Translations under genes and position numbers: made by a program
Shown: in pieces, positions 55,101 through 61,600 of the stretch
How positions within the stretch are numbered: the first letter of the stretch is position 1
Layout: each line of letters starts with the position of its first letter
The notes under the pieces: model-generated
Database searches by the model: none
Told to the model about the DNA's origin: nothing
The model's input: only the letters and a program-made list of their open reading frames with translations
Source of the DNA: Parus major
Taxonomy: Eukaryota; Chordata; Aves; Passeriformes; Paridae
Reading direction: 5' to 3'
DNA: 64,000 nucleotides
Assembly: GCF_001522545.3 (NCBI RefSeq)
Contig: NC_031768.1
Location: 94,739,669 to 94,803,668 of the forward strand

Positions 55101-58100
55101 GAGCTTTGTCTGTTGCAATCCTTTTGCCTTTTCCCTTTTGTGGAAGGCTTTCTGTTGTTGGCACTTAATCTCCACTGAAACAAAACAAAATTAGCAGATT
55201 TCAACAAACCTGAATATGTCATAATGGATAATGCACTGGAAAAATGGGACACAAACAATGCAGCTGACCAAATAGATAGAAGTTATGAAGAGCATATACA
55301 GCAATTTTGGAAAGAATTTGCTTGATTGAAAGAATCCACATACTACCTGATCTTGAATAGAACGTTTTTCTCCTGAAGAAATATTTTTCTTTATTATTAG
55401 CTACATATTCCTATTGTTTCCCAGTTTCAAGGGGGACTAGATTAAACTCGGACTTAGGCCTGTTCCACATAATCACAAATACACAAGATACAGAAAGTAG
55501 AGGCTAACACTGTGCATTTTGGCAAATTTTACAGGTTACAACATGGATATAAAAGATATAAAATTCTGAGAAGGAAAAGCAACTTGAAGGTGTGGTATTT
55601 AGGTGGCAAACCCCAGAAGAGCAAGACTTCATTTTTCCCAAATTGTCTTACCTTACCAGAAAGTACTTATATTTTCAAATCAAATAAATGAAGCTCCATG
55701 ACAACATAGTTATTGCTGCAATTCCAGAAACCTCCAGCGTTCCAACCCTTCTCCTATCTTCCTAATTTCTTAAAATTCAAAATATAATAAACCCAAGAGA
55801 TGCTTGAAAATTAGGTTCAGGCTGCCACTCAGGCAGAAAACAGACAAATTTATCTTCATTTTTGATTAAGTGTGGTTTGGAAGGGCACCTGAAAAGTTCA
55901 TGCCCATCCATATTATACAAACCTTAGTGAAGTCTGAAAGGTGCATCCCAAATCAAACTTTTCATTACCATAGGGACTAACTCTAATGCAAAATAAGCCC
56001 ATTACTAAAGGTGGCAGAAGAAATTGTCTTGGGCTCTCCCCTCTTCCTGCCTTCAAACATTATCTAGTTCACCTCATACCAGTGGTGTTCAAGCACAGGA
56101 TATACACCCAAATCACTGAAAACTGCACAAAGGTTCTCAAACAACACGGTCCAAACTCTGACAACTCATGACCAAGTGTTTTTAAAGTAGAACATAAAAA
56201 CTAGTCAGTGTTTGAAGCATTTGAAATCTCCCAGTACGTGGAAAAGTTCAAAATATATAGACATAGGTAAGAAAAATAAGAAACAGAAAATTAGACAACA
56301 TCCAGGAAATAACAAGGAAATTAAGTATTTTTCAATTCACCCATTCAAATCATTATTTTTGTAGAGGCAGAGATAAATACAGGAAGAACTCCATGCAAGT
56401 GCTGCCTGAATCTGCCTGAGAGGTTGCTGCTTGTAGCCACAAAGACATCACCTCCCACTTCAAAACCTGACTGCAACTGGATGCTCTGTTCACTGAAAGC
56501 ATTACCAGCATAGAACACAACCCCACAGCGAGCCTCTATTGCAATATTCTCAAATGACCTGGCCTACCAAGAGACCTGGGTCACATTACCACCACCATTG
56601 TAAGTAAAAAAAAATTTCCTACCTTCCCTCACTACACTTTTCAACCTCCTCTGAGCGGGAGGAGGTCTGTTTGTCCAGGCCTATGATTCTAAAAGCACTA
56701 AAGCCAGCAACAAATTCTGGATACTGAGCTGAAGGAAAGAAGAGTAGCAAAGTGTGTTTCCAACACTTGACATCTGAAATGCTTAGTAAATTTGGAACAG
56801 ATTTATAGAGGCAAATATTTGCTTCTATGTATGACTGAGATGATCCAAACACTCAGTTATGATAAATGCTGTAAGACTCTTACAGTCTTTTGGTCTTAAT
56901 ACAGTTATTTCTGTATTAGCACCTAAAATTCTGTCAAGAAGCATACAGTACTTTGTATATTCTCTTAAAAGCTTAAGCTCTTGGATAACTGAATACTCAA
57001 TGTAAACGTTATTTCCATATAACAATTAGTTTGGTAAGTGATCTGAATATAACCTACAAGTTCAATAGTCAGAAGACAATCAACTAAAAAAAATTTAAAT
57101 ACCATATTTACCTTTAAATTAATGATTTTTGAGATAGTTTCAAACTTACATTTGAATACAAACTGCTTTTCAATTATTTAGGCTGGAAACATGGTACTGA
57201 AACTCCCATTTCTGTAAATGCACGCTTGCAAACAGATTTTAGACTTAGACACCTGTCTCTCTCAAGACAATCTAGATTAGTTATTGGTCACAAGGCAGTA
57301 CTTGTTGAAAATACCCAGCCTCCAACACTAAACCAAAACCTCATGTAATATTCTCCTACACACTTACACTCTGAAGAACTTCTCTTTACCTCTTTTAAAG
57401 GGTAGTCACAATGGTGGGAGCTTGGGAGCCTTGCCAAAGGGGACTGAACTTGGACAGCACCATCCTTGGTGTTTTTCTTCTTTGGTATACGAAACTGAAA
57501 ATAGATCATGTTACACATGGTAAAACTAAAGTATCCACTGGTGCTATGAGCTGACATACAGCCATGTACAAAGTTGTCTTAACTGGGCAAAATAAAGCTG
57601 TAAGGGAAGCCCTGACCTGTGACTTTACTTGAAATGAATCCCCATGAATACTTGATCCCAAATCATGTGTCATACCACATGATGAGCTAGTTTTAACACA
57701 TGAACCGTCTGACAAAGCTCTATTACATTAACTTTACATCTTCAAATGTGACACAAAGGTGACAAACAATCCACTGGCACAGTTTTCTCAGTTCATTCTG
57801 ATTTGTTTACACTCTAGTTTAACTGTCTCAGCTTAGAGAATGATAAAGCAAAAATGAAATAGCTGAATGTCACGACCAGGTCTGCTTTCTCAAAAGAAAA
57901 GATTCAGGATGAAGAACAATTACATATTATAAGAGTACAAGTATTTTGGTATGATAATTTAGCATCAAACAGACTTTAATGTACTCAAAATGGTACCAGC
58001 TATTCTCGTAGCCAACTCCCACAGAAATGGAGCGAGCACTTTGAAAGTAATTATTGAAAGAGAAAGCAGTTAGTAATCCACAGAAATTCACTAGGTCTGA

Positions 58101-60016
58101 AAAAAAGATATGTAGGAAATAAAGGTTTGTTCAGTTTTGGAAAATCAAACCAAAAATAATCAAACTAAATTTTTACTAGTTCAAGACAAGGGAACAGGAC
58201 GATATTTCCTATCAGTTAATTAAATCAGTTAAAATAGTATGAATTGAAAGAATACAAGTACAAGCATTGCTATTGCTCAAGGCATCCTGAGAAACAAAAC
58301 CTGACATTGCAAATACTACCAGATGAGGATGTATCAGAGAGAGAACGCAACATTTACACCTCTTAGATAACTGAGTCTAGCTCAGGCAGGAAAAAGCTGA
58401 AGCTACTGATGGACACTGTAAAGTGTCCTATAAATTTGATTTGCAAGCCACCAGATGCCTTGCAGTGTAACATGAAATTACAAGCAGGGATTCCAGAACA
58501 GTGACACTAACAACTTAATTATTAGCAACTTAACTGCATTCATTAGCTCAGTAGGTAGTCCTTCAGACACACCATAATGAAGCATGCTGCACATAATGAG
58601 ATAATATTTCAATCCTTCAGTCTGAATCGTGAGTGTTCTTACTCCTTCTCTACACTTCTTTGAAACAAAGATTAAAGTTTTTTGTAATTAGACCCAAATT
58701 TCTATACAGTACCTCAGGCTGCCTTTGCTGGTCAAACACTAACAAATACAGATTCCTCAAACTCTAAAGGATTCAAATATCACACACAGGCAACAACTTC
58801 TCATACAAGCACCTCCCTTCCTTTTTCAATCAACATGGAAAGATTGAAACCAGGTATTTTGTTATTCAGGAACTTCTACAAGTAGATTGCTTCAAATTTG
58901 TTTGGTTGGTTTCATTTTAGAAGTGGCCTATAAACACGTTTATCAGTCAGAATGTATGTTTCTGATCTGCACTGTAATGGCTAGGAGCAGATTTCTTACT
59001 TCAGACCTCCACCTGCTGCCTAACAGCTTCTGTTAAGAGATTACAGAGAACACATAGTTATCAAAAATTTTAACACACATTTAAAATTAGTCTGTAAAGA
59101 CTTAACAGACAACATTAAGTACAGATAAAGTCAGACTCAGTAAAAAGAAAACTGACAAAAAGGGATAAAAAGCACAAGATACATTAAACAGCAACATCTC
59201 CAGCTCACCACACAGCATCTTCCCAATGCTTGCACTCATTAAGAAGATGTCAGTTTACAGTGCCCACAATAAAGAACAAACACAAAGTCAATAGGCAAAG
59301 AGAGGTCTGAATCTACGCTAAACATGAGGTATGCAGTTGCCTCAGCTTTTCCCAAATAAAAAAGTGACTAACTCTACACATATATGTGCATACGCACTCA
59401 GCAGACTCATCTAAATCAGCAATACTTTCCTGAAGGTTCCCACCTGTAAAAGCAAGGGCCAGAGAAAGTGCATAAACACAGTGCTGGAAGCTTATTTCTA
59501 AACCACTAGATCACCCAGACCCTACCCAATGACACCAGTTCCTACGTCCACCATTTATTCTCACCAGTACTTCCACTGCTAGAAACTATTTCTAATAGGG
59601 ATATTTTAGGAAAGCTTAGACACCAGCATAAGAAGCCTCTGAGTACATCTCTGCAGATAACCAAGTTTTACACAGTTTGCATCTATTCTACTTACTTCAA
59701 ATTACTCAAAAATTTGAGGTGTTAGCCTAGGTCTTAAAATAACTTGGAAAAGACCCTACTTATGTGTAATCAAATACTAAGCCTATAATGTATTAACTGA
59801 TGTACAACAGTAGACATTAGAACTGACTGCTACCACAATAAACAGTTTCCCAAGAAAGCATGTTACAACAAAGCAAAAGTTAGATCAGTGAAGAATGAAT
59901 TTGGTTGTGAAAATACATCAGAACACCCTAGGAAAACCTCAGCCTCAAAATAAAATGTTGAAAATTTCAGGAACACTTACACTGACATGACTTGAAGATG
60001 ATGTTCTTCCTGACAT
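18967..60016 (-). CDS. SENP7: SENP7, SUMO-specific isopeptidase 7 (gene-level CDS span, 23 coding exons)
   Basis: SENP7 is a nuclear cysteine protease of the ULP1 (C48) family that trims poly-SUMO2/3 chains and acts on HP1-bound heterochromatin. Joining 23 exons with GT-AG sites gives 3,237 nt in one unbroken frame, 1,078 residues. Order: N-terminal Ser/Lys-rich part (1-78); two 66-residue repeats, each with a PKVIL HP1 box (81-85 and 147-151); basic segments (about 211-305); Ser/Pro-rich linker (306-421); SUMO-interacting motif IILSSDDED (422-430); a conserved beta-rich region (about 540-620); and the protease domain from LIVYPPPP (about 755) to the end. The catalytic set is His866 (SHWY), Asp967 (LILDSL), Gln1014 and Cys1020 (SSDCGVY). 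PPPPAKGG is the Loop 1 insertion typical of SENP6 and SENP7. It is SENP7 rather than SENP6 because of [18 protein letters not shown], the C-terminal QQQSGSSS and the IMPG2 neighbour. Confidence 0.97.
19963..20560 (-). mobile_element. CR1 LINE fragment with endonuclease remnant
   Basis: The minus strand encodes a recognisable piece of the CR1 ORF2 endonuclease ([27 protein letters not shown]) around 20,150-20,475. A CR1-like 3' end (…CCAACCATTCTTTGATTCTG) lies at 19,963-19,985. The reverse transcriptase part is missing between them, so the copy has an internal deletion. Stops and frame changes show it is dead. It lies in the SENP7 intron before the last exon. Confidence 0.75.
21214..21364 (-). 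CDS. SENP7: SENP7 coding exon 22, catalytic cysteine
   Basis: 151 bp, from [10 protein letters not shown] to YVESFFQ. It carries the nucleophile Cys1020 in [11 protein letters not shown] and the oxyanion-hole Gln1014 in VPKQDN. Acceptor TTTTGTAG at 21,365; donor CAG|GTAC at 21,213. This is the most conserved exon of the gene and is intact. Confidence 0.98.
23535..23603 (-). CDS. SENP7: SENP7 coding exon 21, catalytic aspartate
   Basis: 69 bp encoding [19 protein letters not shown] and VLRE. Asp967 of ILILDSL is the catalytic acid. Phase 2 at both ends fits both neighbours. Acceptor GTACAG and donor GTAAGT are canonical. Confidence 0.96.
23830..23867 (-). CDS. SENP7: SENP7 coding exon 20 (38 bp)
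   Basis: A short exon encoding [12 protein letters not shown] plus two bases. It reads straight into RPCILILD of the next exon, matching KKMCKRPCILIL in mammals. Acceptor TTATCTCAG, donor AAAAG|GTATGT. Its predicted phases (0 to 2) are exactly what the neighbours require. Confidence 0.92.
24189..24241 (-). CDS. SENP7: SENP7 coding exon 19 (53 bp, variable loop)
   Basis: Encodes a 17-residue stretch [17 protein letters not shown] in the poorly conserved insertion between the catalytic His and Asp. Acceptor TGTACTAG, donor AAA|GTAAGT, phase 1 to 0. It is needed to restore frame between exons 18 and 20. Skipping it alone would shift the frame. Confidence 0.85.
24663..24859 (-). CDS. SENP7: SENP7 coding exon 18, catalytic histidine
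   Basis: 197 bp encoding [20 protein letters not shown], then an acidic and Gln/Ser-rich insertion ([19 protein letters not shown]). His866 in SHWY is the catalytic base. The insertion is a SENP6/7 feature that lengthens the protease domain relative to SENP1/2. Donor AAAG|GTACGT. Confidence 0.97.
25686..25778 (-). CDS. SENP7: SENP7 coding exon 17
   Basis: 93 bp encoding [20 protein letters not shown] then [10 protein letters not shown]. The RTWTRH…IF…K…IFVP pattern is typical of SENP6/7 proteases. It leads directly into the catalytic SHWY. Phase 2 at both ends. Confidence 0.97.
27372..27672 (+). mobile_element. CR1 LINE 3' fragment
   Basis: About 300 bp of CR1 3' tail on the plus strand, ending in the usual GGACTCTATGATCTTAGAG, then TCTTTTCCAACCT and a short ATTCTGTGATG-type repeat. 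It has diverged and truncated at its 5' side. It lies in the intron between SENP7 coding exons 16 and 17. Confidence 0.8.
27925..28110. repeat. AT-rich tract
   Basis: Nearly pure A/T sequence (runs such as ATATATTTTATATATTTT) for about 185 bp, in the same intron and about 250 bp from the CR1 fragment. No coding content. Confidence 0.85.
28423..28542 (-). CDS. SENP7: SENP7 coding exon 16
   Basis: 120 bp encoding [28 protein letters not shown] and then [20 protein letters not shown] is a conserved element of the protease core. Acceptor TTTGGTAG after a long pyrimidine tract; donor TTC|GTAAGT. Confidence 0.97.
30023..30139 (-). CDS. SENP7: SENP7 coding exon 15, start of protease domain
   Basis: 117 bp encoding [20 protein letters not shown], then [27 protein letters not shown] is the Loop 1 insertion of SENP6/7 that favours SUMO2/3. 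[12 protein letters not shown] is the family's substrate-binding helix. Phase 2 at both ends. Confidence 0.98.
30819..30952 (-). CDS. SENP7: SENP7 coding exon 14
   Basis: 134 bp encoding [28 protein letters not shown] and [16 protein letters not shown]. It matches the mammalian segment ahead of the protease domain (KQSSGCYSL…NPDEEWREV). Acceptor CTGGTAG, donor AA|GTAAGT. Confidence 0.95.
31926..32188 (-). CDS. SENP7: SENP7 coding exon 13
   Basis: 263 bp encoding [20 protein letters not shown], an amphipathic region ([23 protein letters not shown]) and [14 protein letters not shown], ending VIQ. It matches the conserved region upstream of the protease domain in SENP7. Donor CAG|GTTAGT. Confidence 0.96.
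32245..32890 (+). mobile_element. Probable LTR or other interspersed repeat
   Basis: About 650 bp that is GC-richer than the surrounding intron. It has a purine-rich middle (32,620-32,700) and a segment TTATTAAAGTCCTTTCTAAC near 32,770 followed by a GC-rich tail. An ATTAAA signal followed by a U5-like end suggests an LTR on the plus strand. I cannot name the family. It sits between SENP7 coding exons 12 and 13. Confidence 0.4.
33800..34325 (+). mobile_element. CR1 LINE 3' fragment
   Basis: Clear CR1 3' region on the plus strand: the block around GAGTACACGTGTGCAATTCTGG, the GGTTTAGGTTGGATATCAGG segment near 34,107, and the tail GCAGGGCCTGGAGTTGGACT near 34,262. An open frame (33,821-34,018) retains CR1 reverse-transcriptase C-terminal features ([28 protein letters not shown]). 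It ends about 100 bp from SENP7 coding exon 12. Confidence 0.88.
34426..34593 (-). CDS. SENP7: SENP7 coding exon 12
   Basis: 168 bp encoding [20 protein letters not shown] then [20 protein letters not shown] and a helix to TSKP. It matches the beta-rich region of SENP6/7 (SLNEISLLVDTTHLKRFGLW in human). Phase 1 at both ends. Acceptor TTTTCTACAG; donor T|GTGAGT. Confidence 0.97.
35381..35414 (-). CDS. SENP7: SENP7 coding exon 11 (34 bp)
   Basis: A very short exon, [11 protein letters not shown] plus one base, between acceptor TTATTTCAG and donor GTAAGA. It aligns with ITKKYIKIPFQ in mammals and supplies the phase change (0 to 1) that exon 12 needs. Missed by length-based prediction but well supported by frame. 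Confidence 0.93.
35533..35576 (-). mobile_element. Short CR1 3'-end remnant
   Basis: About 44 bp matching the terminal CR1 pattern (AGAATCATTCAGGTTGGAAA) in reverse orientation. Confidence 0.6.
36824..37063 (-). CDS. SENP7: SENP7 coding exon 10
   Basis: 240 bp (80 codons, phase 0 at both ends) from [20 protein letters not shown] to [20 protein letters not shown], then R. The end of the exon begins the conserved beta-rich region (LQLDFIFTSVYIGKIKG in mammals). The acceptor TTATGTGGAAG is weaker than the others; the donor GTAAGT is strong. Being a multiple of three it can be skipped without a frameshift. Confidence 0.94.
37525..37596. repeat. Short tandem duplication, 42-bp period
   Basis: TTGTTCAAGTTCAA occurs at 37,525 and 37,567, and CTAATTACTGAATT at 37,541, 37,555 and 37,583. 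It is an imperfect nested tandem repeat inside the intron between SENP7 coding exons 9 and 10. Confidence 0.85.
37969..38126 (-). CDS. SENP7: SENP7 coding exon 9, SUMO-interacting motif
   Basis: 158 bp. Its first codon is shared with exon 8, giving [17 protein letters not shown]. Hydrophobic I-I-L followed by Ser/Asp/Glu is a classic SUMO-interacting motif; human has EPIVVSSDEEGP here. The rest is acidic and Gln-rich. Acceptor TTTTTAG, donor CAG|GTAGTC. Confidence 0.96.
38684..39032 (-). CDS. SENP7: SENP7 coding exon 8 (largest coding exon)
   Basis: 349 bp encoding a Ser/Pro/Asp-rich, probably disordered linker ([33 protein letters not shown]) and a basic end ([19 protein letters not shown]). 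It stops at SIDP just before the SUMO-interacting motif. Acceptor CTGTTTTAG; donor CAA|GTATGT. Several SP and TP dipeptides are possible phosphorylation sites. Confidence 0.95.
39981..40147 (-). CDS. SENP7: SENP7 coding exon 7
   Basis: 167 bp encoding [34 protein letters not shown] and then [18 protein letters not shown] is a likely nuclear-localisation signal. Acceptor after a T-rich tract (GACACAG); donor TCT|GTAAGT. Position and phase (1 to 0) fit, though the sequence is weakly conserved. Confidence 0.9.
40892..41007 (-). CDS. SENP7: SENP7 coding exon 6
   Basis: 116 bp encoding [38 protein letters not shown]. It follows the second HP1-box exon and aligns with the Lys/Arg-rich segment in mammals. 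Acceptor TTTGGCAG, donor AAAG|GTTTGT. Confidence 0.88.
41008..44359 (-). other. SENP7: SENP7 intron between coding exons 5 and 6
   Basis: About 3.4 kb of unique DNA. It holds the small inverted repeat at 42.54 kb and a tandem TTTTCCTGTGG duplication at about 43,650-43,680. No further HP1-box exon copy was found. Confidence 0.6.
42543..42585. repeat. Small inverted/direct repeat cluster
   Basis: GTTAACTTATTA at 42,543-42,554 is inverted as TAATAAGTTAAC at 42,568-42,579 (13-bp loop) and repeated directly at 42,574-42,585. It could form a short hairpin. It is intronic, with no evident function. Confidence 0.8.
44360..44557 (-). CDS. SENP7: SENP7 coding exon 5, second HP1-box repeat
   Basis: 198 bp, phase 2 at both ends. 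It begins [18 protein letters not shown] and ends SSFLSER. PKVIL (147-151) fits the PxVxL motif that binds the HP1 chromoshadow domain; human SENP7 has PRVIL at the matching site. It is a paralogue of coding exon 4: same length and phase, 36 of 66 residues identical. Acceptor TATGGCAG, donor AAAG|GTATGT. Confidence 0.96.
46175..46372 (-). CDS. SENP7: SENP7 coding exon 4, first HP1-box repeat
   Basis: 198 bp, phase 2 at both ends, starting [18 protein letters not shown] and ending LFLSKR. It carries PKVIL at 81-85, again a perfect PxVxL box. In human the matching repeat reads LKVML and lacks the proline. Acceptor TATGGCAG and donor AAAAG|GTATGT are nearly the same as those of exon 5. Either repeat can be skipped without a frameshift. 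Confidence 0.96.
47083..47710 (-). mobile_element. CR1 LINE 3' fragment, minus strand
   Basis: Begins (3' end of the element) with ACAGAATCATAGGGGTTGG at 47,083, then runs through CTCCCTGGGCAGGCTATGCC near 47,215. A minus-strand open frame (47,325-47,522) encodes the CR1 C-terminal pattern ([31 protein letters not shown]). The 3' untranslated part and last ORF2 codons are present. It is 5'-truncated near 47,700. Confidence 0.9.
48110..48470 (+). mobile_element. LTR-like repeat (candidate)
   Basis: The block from about 48,120 includes AACAAGAGACAAGATGGAGG (48,233-48,252), then ACAATAAATGATCAGAC near 48,308 with an AATAAA signal, and a tail to about 48,470. The layout and my recollection of similar bird repeats suggest a retroviral LTR. 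Ends and family are uncertain. Confidence 0.4.
49505..49560 (+). mobile_element. Short CR1 3'-end remnant
   Basis: About 50 bp reading AGGTCTTTTCCAACCTCAAT then TCTATGATTATAA, the terminal CR1 pattern, plus strand. Confidence 0.65.
49823..49955. repeat. Two poly(A) runs (22 and 16 A)
   Basis: A22 at 49,823-49,844 and A16 at 49,940-49,955 in the largest SENP7 intron. I see no retrocopy upstream of either. Confidence 0.85.
55080..55174 (-). CDS. SENP7: SENP7 coding exon 3
   Basis: 95 bp encoding [32 protein letters not shown]. It is Lys/Arg and Ser rich; KGKRQK may help nuclear import. It aligns with WERSLRNKV…HKNKKHIRG in mammals. Acceptor TTTGTTTCAG, donor GG|GTAAGA; phase 0 to 2 as the neighbours require. 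Confidence 0.93.
57390..57494 (-). CDS. SENP7: SENP7 coding exon 2
   Basis: 105 bp, phase 0 at both ends, encoding [42 protein letters not shown] matches VHVQSPL of mammalian SENP7. Acceptor CTATTTTCAG; donor GAG|GTAAAG. Confidence 0.94.
57495..59980 (-). other. SENP7: SENP7 intron between coding exons 1 and 2
   Basis: About 2.5 kb of unique AT-rich DNA. No repeat, exon or RNA gene recognised. Confidence 0.6.
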
Positions 60017-60027
60017 GGTTTTCGCTA
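59981..60027 (-). CDS. SENP7: SENP7 coding exon 1 (untranslated exon 2) with start codon
   Basis: The start codon is at 60,016-60,014 in a good context (ACC before ATG). It encodes [12 protein letters not shown] and ends at donor AGT|GTAAGT in phase 0, matching the next exon. The acceptor CAG at 60,028-60,030 follows an exceptionally long T-rich tract (60,031 to about 60,081 on the complement). Mammalian SENP7 starts differently, so this N-terminus rests on splice sites and frame. Confidence 0.8.
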
Positions 60028-60224
60028 CTGAAAAAAAAAAAAAAAAAAAGAAGAAAAAGGAAAAAAAAAAAAGAAAGAAATAAACTTAACAATTTCTGGT
60101 TTATTGATTAAGAGGAAAGTAAAATCACAGTAGAAGGCACTAAGAAAGAACAAGAAAATAATTTTTGAGTAAACTATAACAAAGAAAACACATTCATAAC
60201 GTAGCTTGAGTTGGATGGGGATTT

Positions 60225-60475
60225 TAAATTATTTTATAGCCCAGCCCTCCTGCCATGGGCAGGGCCATCTTTCAATCCATCAGGCCTATTCAGCCTGACC
60301 TTGAACACTCCCATGTGTTGGGGCACCCACTGCTTCTGTCTCTGGGCAACCTGTTCCAGTTTCACCATCCTCATTGTAAAACATATTTCTTCCTCATGTC
60401 CAATGTACACCTACCATCTTTCAGTTTATGACTATTCTATCTTGCCCTGTTACTACAGGCCTTGGTAAAAAGTAA
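60225..60475 (-). mobile_element. CR1 LINE 3' fragment, minus strand
   Basis: Shows the CR1 signature in reverse orientation: CCTGCCATGGGCAGGGCCAT near 60,250, CTGGGCAACCTGTTCCAGT near 60,343, and TACAGGCCTTGGTAAAAAGT at the end. It lies in the SENP7 first intron, 200 bp upstream of the exon with the start codon. Confidence 0.88.
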
Positions 60476-61009
60476 TTGACAGCCACAATACAAGCCAGAC
60501 ATGCACCTAGGCAAGGCTCTGGATTGTCAGCATAGGCAGAATTGTTAATGAAATTGTCCTAGAATTTATCCTTAGCTAAGACATTTACTGATTGACTCCT
60601 TGCTGCAAGCACACAACTAACAAGCAGTTCACACTTGGACTACAGAGTAAAAAGGAGTAAAAGAAGACATCTGTACCACTGAAATGGCTCCAAGAATAAA
60701 TAAAAGGCAAGGATTCCTGTTAAATCTATAAATTTCATCACTGGAAGAACACAGCCTCAGAGCTTCCAACATTTAGAGGTATTCTGTTTATACATACTCT
60801 GTATGACTGTGGTATAAGACCTTCAAAGATTACAGCTGGCTTGGAGTCTATCAAGAGGCCAAGTTCGGGGACTTTTACTTATCTCAGCGTCTTTTTTAAC
60901 TGAGAACCATAGTCCCCCAACATGGGGAACAGACCGATAAAGGAGAGCTAAAGTGCTGCCAGTTCCGATGACTATGACGAGGAAGAGCCGACAAACGGGG
61001 GCCGCCTGA

Positions 61010-61600
61010 CAGCTGAGGGGAACAGGCACCGGCCAGGAGCGGCCGCACCCGGGCTGTCACCGCATGAGCCCTGACACAGGGCTGCCCGCCGGCGGAGCAC
61101 CGCGGGCCCCGAGCTCCGCAGCCCCGGCCCCGGCTCCTCCCGTTAGGAGGGGAACGGCTTCCCTCTGACAAACCCGCAAATCCCGAGGGCCTGAGCCAGC
61201 GACTCCACTTTTTTACACTCTCTCCTCAGCCTCCTCCCAGAGGCGCAGCTACGCCGCCCCACCAGCCCTCCCTCCGTCCCTCGGTGCCCCCCCTGTCAAA
61301 CCGCCCTGCCGGCTTCGCTCCTTCGCGCCAGACACCGCGGCCGCCCGGCCCCGGAGGTGCTGCCGGCCGGCTGCAGCCCTGCCTTCTTCCCCTCTCCCCA
61401 GCCGAAAGGCCGGCAGCGGGTGGGATCGAGCGACCCCGGCAGCAGCACACAGCACTCACTCACCGCCACTGCCGGAGCTGTTTACCCAGCCCGGCGCCGC
61501 CGCTGCCTGCGCAGCTTCCCCCAGCACTTCCGGGCCGGGCACCGCCCCTCAGGCCCTCCGAGCTTTAACCTGCTGGGATAAGCTCGGCACTGACCCGCTA
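61010..61600. promoter_or_regulatory. SENP7: CpG island and SENP7 promoter
   Basis: About 550 bp of dense G+C with many CpGs, unlike the rest of the window. On the minus strand an ETS site CCGGAAGTG (61,525-61,533) and a GGGGCGG Sp1-type box (61,542-61,548) lie just upstream of the predicted first exon. There is no TATA box. This is a housekeeping-type promoter and could work in both directions. Confidence 0.85.
61464..61545 (-). other. SENP7: SENP7 untranslated exon 1 (predicted)
   Basis: A strong donor GGCG|GTGAGTGAG at 61,464/61,463 lies inside the CpG island. No ATG occurs in the preceding 80 bp, so the exon is probably untranslated and splices to 60,027. The transcription start is set only by the promoter motifs and is approximate. 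Confidence 0.5.

Noticed and set aside
18967..60016. Assignment as SENP6 rather than SENP7
   Set aside because: The protease residues ([18 protein letters not shown]), the QQQSGSSS ending, the PxVxL repeats and the neighbouring IMPG2 all point to SENP7.
60896..61568. Several Arg/Pro/Gly-rich open frames on both strands
   Set aside because: GC-rich CpG-island sequence leaves all frames open by chance. The first exon here has no ATG before its donor.
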